Shown here piece by piece: positions 62,821 through 64,000 of a stretch of DNA of 64,000 bases. The stretch lies in contig UQLN01000001.1 of NCBI GenBank assembly GCA_900541965.1, forward strand, positions 62,001 to 126,000, in the 5' to 3' direction. Origin of the DNA: an uncultured Parabacteroides sp. (lineage in GTDB: Bacteria > Bacteroidota > Bacteroidia > Bacteroidales > Tannerellaceae). Both the position numbers and the translations under genes were made by a program. The notes beneath the pieces are model-generated. The model was given only the letters and a program-made list of their open reading frames with translations. It made no database searches and was not told the origin of the DNA. Numbering within the stretch: the first letter of the stretch is position 1; every line of letters begins with the position of its first letter.

Positions 62821-62852
62821 TTTTTTATTGTTGAATTTTTTGTCTATCTTCG
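62821..62852 (+). promoter_or_regulatory. Capsule-operon promoter candidate, pointing away from upxY
   Basis: TATCTTCG at 62845-62852 is one mismatch from TAnnTTTG. A TTTT sits exactly 20 bp upstream at 62821-62824. Transcription would start about 7 bp before the right inverted repeat. After inversion it would face upxY with a leader of about 30 nt. No comparable match exists on the other strand of the segment. Confidence 0.5.
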
Positions 62853-62904
62853 CAGCGATTTATCATCCGTTACCTAAGAAGTAACAGTAATGGTAATTCT
62901 TTAG

Positions 62905-63867
62905 TTATAAAGATGTTTGTGCTTTATTTTCTCCGTAATTCTTTACATAAGAGAAATTCAACTTATTCACTTTTGTTCGTTTTTCCAAATCAAAGCTTTT
63001 TAGGTAAATCTGTGTTGTTTTGATTGATTTATGCCCTAATGATTCGCTAATCATTTCTATCGGGACATTCCTGTATTTCGCTATCGTTGCCCAGGAATGC
63101 CGGAGTGAATAGGAGGTAACAGGCGAGCGTAGTTTTAACCGTTTACTCAAACTTTTTAATTGATTGTTGAACCGGCGCAGGGCTGATTGGTATTCTATGT
63201 AGGAACCTTCTTCTTTCCGTTTATTTTTTCCGCTTAATATATGAAAAAGATAATCAGGGTAATCGGGATGGATTTGTGGATGATTATTGCGCAGACTGGA
63301 TATAATGCCGGTTGCAGTGTCTAATATCTCCAAACTCATAGGTGTTCCTGTTTTGATACGGTTGTATTTAAGAAGCCCCTGTTCCAGGTTCGATTTTTCC
63401 AGATGGACAAGGTCCGTAAAAGGCATGCCGCAAAATTGAAACAATAGATTGGCGATTGCCTGTGTACGGCGTAATTTATCGGATTGGGGGTCCTTATATA
63501 ATAATGTATGCAGTTCGCTGACGGGGAGCGCTTTTTTCTGGCGGGTGTCGACGCCTGTAAAGACGTCATGGAACAGTCGGTATATATAAGGAGCTTGACC
63601 AGCGTCTACACCCCGGTTATAAATACAGCGTAACATGCGCATATAGGTTGAAACTGTATTTAACTTTAGCCGGCAAGTCACGAGATAATCGTTATAACGT
63701 TTTAGATTCTCACGGGTGACTTGTTTGAATGATACTCCCGGAGTCCCGCAGAATATGGTAAAGGAGCGGAGGGCATTTTTATAAACATGTGCTGTGGCGA
63801 AACGCCCTTCTTTTCGCAAATCTTCAATATAGTTATTTGCACATACCGTAAATCCGTTTTTCTTCAT
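62905..63867 (-). CDS. Tyrosine-type site-specific recombinase (probable capsule-promoter invertase)
   Basis: This 320-residue recombinase has an N-terminal SAM-like core-binding domain (ARFATAHVYKNALRSF, TVSTYMRMLRCIYNRG) and a catalytic domain with the central RIKTGTPM (Lys), SLRHSWAT (Arg and His), LGHKS (His) and TTQIYLKSFD (nucleophile Tyr). The first catalytic Arg position looks changed: the segment FQFCGMPFTDL has Cys where family members usually carry Arg (RGM/RGI). It resembles Bacteroidales capsule-linked invertases in length and position. Upstream (63868-64000) nothing further is recognisable. Confidence 0.88.
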   Translation of the reverse strand: MKKNGFTVCANNYIEDLRKEGRFATAHVYKNALRSFTIFCGTPGVSFKQVTRENLKRYNDYLVTCRLKLNTVSTYMRMLRCIYNRGVDAGQAPYIYRLFHDVFTGVDTRQKKALPVSELHTLLYKDPQSDKLRRTQAIANLLFQFCGMPFTDLVHLEKSNLEQGLLKYNRIKTGTPMSLEILDTATGIISSLRNNHPQIHPDYPDYLFHILSGKNKRKEEGSYIEYQSALRRFNNQLKSLSKRLKLRSPVTSYSLRHSWATIAKYRNVPIEMISESLGHKSIKTTQIYLKSFDLEKRTKVNKLNFSYVKNYGENKAQTSL

Positions 63868-64000
63868 ACGCTATTTTCTTGTATTAAGTTTTTAATTTTT
63901 CAGATAATGCATAAATAGAACACATTTATAACTTTAAGGGCTATAAATCTTCCCTAATTTTACAAAATGGATGGATTTTAAAAAAACACGGCTTTATCCT

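Larger units (their letters stand above)
62600..62891. repeat. Invertible promoter segment with 26-bp inverted repeats
   Basis: ATTACTGTTACTTCTTAGGT... (62600-62625) and its exact 26-base reverse complement at 62866-62891 enclose 240 bp. Each repeat has two 5-bp GTTAC/GTAAC arms around the 7-bp spacer TTCTTAG, the usual layout of a tyrosine-recombinase core site. A tyrosine recombinase gene begins 14 bp beyond the right repeat's edge (stop at 62905). The segment holds a promoter-like signal pointing right (62845-62852) and a terminator-like hairpin (62749-62776). In the sequenced orientation the promoter points away from upxY. Confidence 0.85.

Overview
The window looks like a chromosome segment from the order Bacteroidales, most likely Parabacteroides or a close relative. 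The evidence is a SusC/SusD pair behind an ECF sigma/FecR switch, many promoters of the Bacteroidota primary-sigma type (TTTG, about 20 bp, then TAnnTTTG), almost no Shine-Dalgarno sequences, HU-HIG and DUF3098 proteins, and an UpxY-led capsule locus with a linked tyrosine recombinase. The species call is inference from gene content. No tRNA, rRNA or CRISPR array was seen.

Layout. 1-2.8 kb (minus): envelope biogenesis genes (an OstA/LptA-like protein cut by the window edge, a SurA-like chaperone and a PPIase-like lipoprotein). 3-8.7 kb (minus): tig, clpP, clpX and recQ as one proteostasis/repair cluster with a near-perfect promoter before tig and a terminator after recQ. 9-13.6 kb: a small RRM protein, then two tandem TPR-containing sensor histidine kinases. 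13.9-16.1 kb (plus): a hemerythrin/RIC-type protein, a LuxR-type regulator whose receiver has lost the phospho-acceptor Asp, and a CPBP protease. 16.2-20 kb (minus): pstC-pstA-pstB-phoU without pstS; PstC carries an enlarged loop resembling part of PstS. 20.1-23 kb: a repeat-rich gap, an acetate/succinate-type CoA-transferase and a small membrane protein. 23.2-30.9 kb (plus): miaB, then ftsX-DUF3098-uppP-truB-queA-folK, then metK behind a candidate SAM-II riboswitch. 31 kb: a rod-shaped 6S-like RNA. 31.3-38.5 kb (plus): ECF sigma, FecR, SusC, SusD. 38.8-41.7 kb: a lipoprotein M16 peptidase. 41.8-43.3 kb (minus): MlaF/MlaE-like transporter. 43.3-44.4 kb: a non-coding stretch with a strong promoter, a candidate small RNA and a pair of inverted terminator-like repeats.

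44.4-46 kb (minus): a tightly coupled four-gene cassette of an HU-HIG protein, a two-TM holin-like protein, an M15 endolysin-like peptidase and a lipoprotein with a C-terminal TM segment (u-spanin architecture). This looks like a stand-alone phage-type lysis module without other phage genes. 46-47.5 kb: accessory genes and a decayed gene fragment.

47.6-63.9 kb (minus): an AT-rich capsule or O-polysaccharide operon. It runs upxY, wza-like, wzz-like, wzx, five glycosyltransferases with a wzy-like polymerase, and the three-enzyme UDP-L-FucNAc set (fnlA, fnlC, fnlB) next to a WbuB-like transferase. Upstream of upxY lies a 240-bp segment bounded by perfect 26-bp inverted repeats, with a tyrosine recombinase just beyond. 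The only promoter-like signal inside points away from upxY and a terminator-like hairpin faces upxY, so the sequenced state is probably the OFF orientation of a phase-variable switch.
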